From Chloroflexota bacterium (GTDB lineage Bacteria > Chloroflexota > UBA6077), in NCBI GenBank assembly GCA_021788565.1, contig JAJYKO010000444.1, positions 1 to 5,599 on the forward strand: a stretch of DNA of 5,599 nt. Direction: 5' to 3'. This document shows, in pieces, positions 5,015 through 5,599 of the stretch. The notes beneath the pieces were generated by a model. It ran no database searches. It was not told the DNA's origin and saw only the letters and a program-made list of their open reading frames with translations. The position numbers and the translations under genes were made by a program. Each line of letters opens with the position of its first letter. Position 1 is the first letter of the stretch.

Positions 5015-5545
5015 TCAATTCTCGCTATCAGCCTTCTGGAGGGCTGCCAGCGCCCAACGAACCCACTCGTTGTCAGGGACGCTGCCGACCAGGGCCGGAT
5101 TGAGCTGATGGAGCTCTGTCAACCTCCAAACTCGCTCTTCGCAGCCTGCCTTCACAAGCATGGCGGCGCCTATGCGGGGATGGTTCTCGAGCACGTAGAA
5201 GGGGGTGAAGATGCTCTCCCGGAACTGCCAGGTCAGGACCTCTGGGAGACCACCAAAAACCGCGGTCAGAAGAACCGCCAGCGAGCGATAGACGATTCCG
5301 ATCTTGCAGCGGGATTTTCCCACGTCGTGGAGCAGACCGGACTTGAGCAACGCCGTGTCCGTGACGCCAGCCGCCAGAAGCGAGCGCAGCACCCCGATAG
5401 AGTGGCGCTGATCGGCCGGCTCCATCTGGCTGAAGAGTTCGACCTCCACCGACGATAGGTATCGGTTGACGATCGCCCAATCGGCGGGCTGCGCCCGGGC
5501 GTTCAAGTTGTTCAGCCCTTGACGTACCCGGTAGATCGGCTGCAC
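5015..5545 (-). CDS. HD-domain protein, probable metal-dependent phosphohydrolase
   Basis: The 176-residue product carries a spaced set of HD-superfamily metal ligands: H48 (DQRHS), H73-D74 (LLHDVGK), H122 (ENHPRIG), H146 (ELHQ) and D173 (KADSEN). HD proteins usually hydrolyse phosphate esters of nucleotides or cyclic dinucleotides; the substrate here is unknown. Between HD and H122 is a hydrophobic stretch (about 82-104, VYRSLAVLLTAVFGGLPEVL) that could be a buried helix or contact the membrane. The start is GTG at 5545, with AGGTG upstream at about 5551-5555. No GGDEF, EAL or RelA synthetase motif is present. The gene lies 12 nt before tyrA and 4 nt after a preceding reading frame, so it is probably co-transcribed with both. 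I recall similar proteins from Chloroflexota, but cannot verify this here. Confidence 0.82.
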   Translation of the reverse strand: MQPIYRVRQGLNNLNARAQPADWAIVNRYLSSVEVELFSQMEPADQRHSIGVLRSLLAAGVTDTALLKSGLLHDVGKSRCKIGIVYRSLAVLLTAVFGGLPEVLTWQFRESIFTPFYVLENHPRIGAAMLVKAGCEERVWRLTELHQLNPALVGSVPDNEWVRWALAALQKADSEN

Positions 5546-5549
5546 GCGG

Positions 5550-5599
5550 TCACCTGCCGATGATTGTCTGAAAGATGAATGCGATGAGAGGGCCGATCA
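5550..5599 (-). CDS. C-terminal end of a hydrophobic, probably membrane protein (partial)
   Basis: On the - strand, the frame ending in TGA at 5552-5550 reads IGPLIAFIFQTIIGR, a strongly hydrophobic tail ending in a basic residue, as at the end of a transmembrane helix. It stops 4 nt before the GTG start of the HD gene, the spacing expected of adjacent operon genes. Only 15 codons are visible, so neither family nor function can be named. The other two - strand frames here give mixed hydrophilic sequence and run past the HD start. Confidence 0.5.
   Translation of the reverse strand, partial: IGPLIAFIFQTIIGR

Overview
The window is a ribosomal-protein and transcription-factor block from a GC-rich bacterium. 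In order on the + strand it carries the last 12 codons of tuf (EF-Tu), rpmG (L33), tRNA-Trp(CCA), secE, nusG, rplK (L11), rplA (L1), an L10-type RNA leader with an attenuator, rplJ (L10) and rplL (L7/L12). On the - strand, converging on rplL, are a prephenate dehydrogenase (TyrA type), an HD-domain protein and, at the right edge, the last codons of a hydrophobic protein. Every recognised gene looks intact except the two cut by the window edges.

Organism (inference). The order tuf-rpmG-trnW-secE-nusG-rplKAJL is broadly bacterial. Here rplL is not followed by rpoB-rpoC but by a convergent metabolic operon. That separation, the GC-rich coding sequence, the HD-protein type and the palindromic intergenic repeats all suit Chloroflexota, possibly Dehalococcoidia. 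No rRNA or other decisive marker is present, so this is only a moderate guess.

Layout and control. A hairpin lies between tuf and rpmG, and a second follows rpmG. The tail of the second runs into a promoter with a perfect TTGACA -35 box, which should start a trnW-secE-nusG transcript. SecE (translocase subunit) and NusG (transcription elongation factor) are followed, after a 93-nt gap holding an imperfect inverted repeat, by rplK and rplA, the L11 and L1 proteins of the L1 and GTPase-associated regions. The 243-nt gap before rplJ holds a recognisable L10 leader, a strong intrinsic terminator, and a 7-nt segment next to the aptamer that exactly complements the terminator's 5' arm. Together these make a complete candidate L10-responsive attenuator for rplJ-rplL. 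The 208-nt gap between rplJ and rplL contains a 75-bp palindromic repeat element. A perfect 30-bp palindrome separates rplL from the convergent operon.

The - strand operon (membrane-protein tail, HD protein, tyrA) is tightly packed, with gaps of 4 and 12 nt. Its last gene serves tyrosine biosynthesis.

I see no mobile-element gene, CRISPR array or evident new multi-gene system. The most interesting content is regulatory RNA and palindromic repeats inside a normally compact, highly expressed operon.
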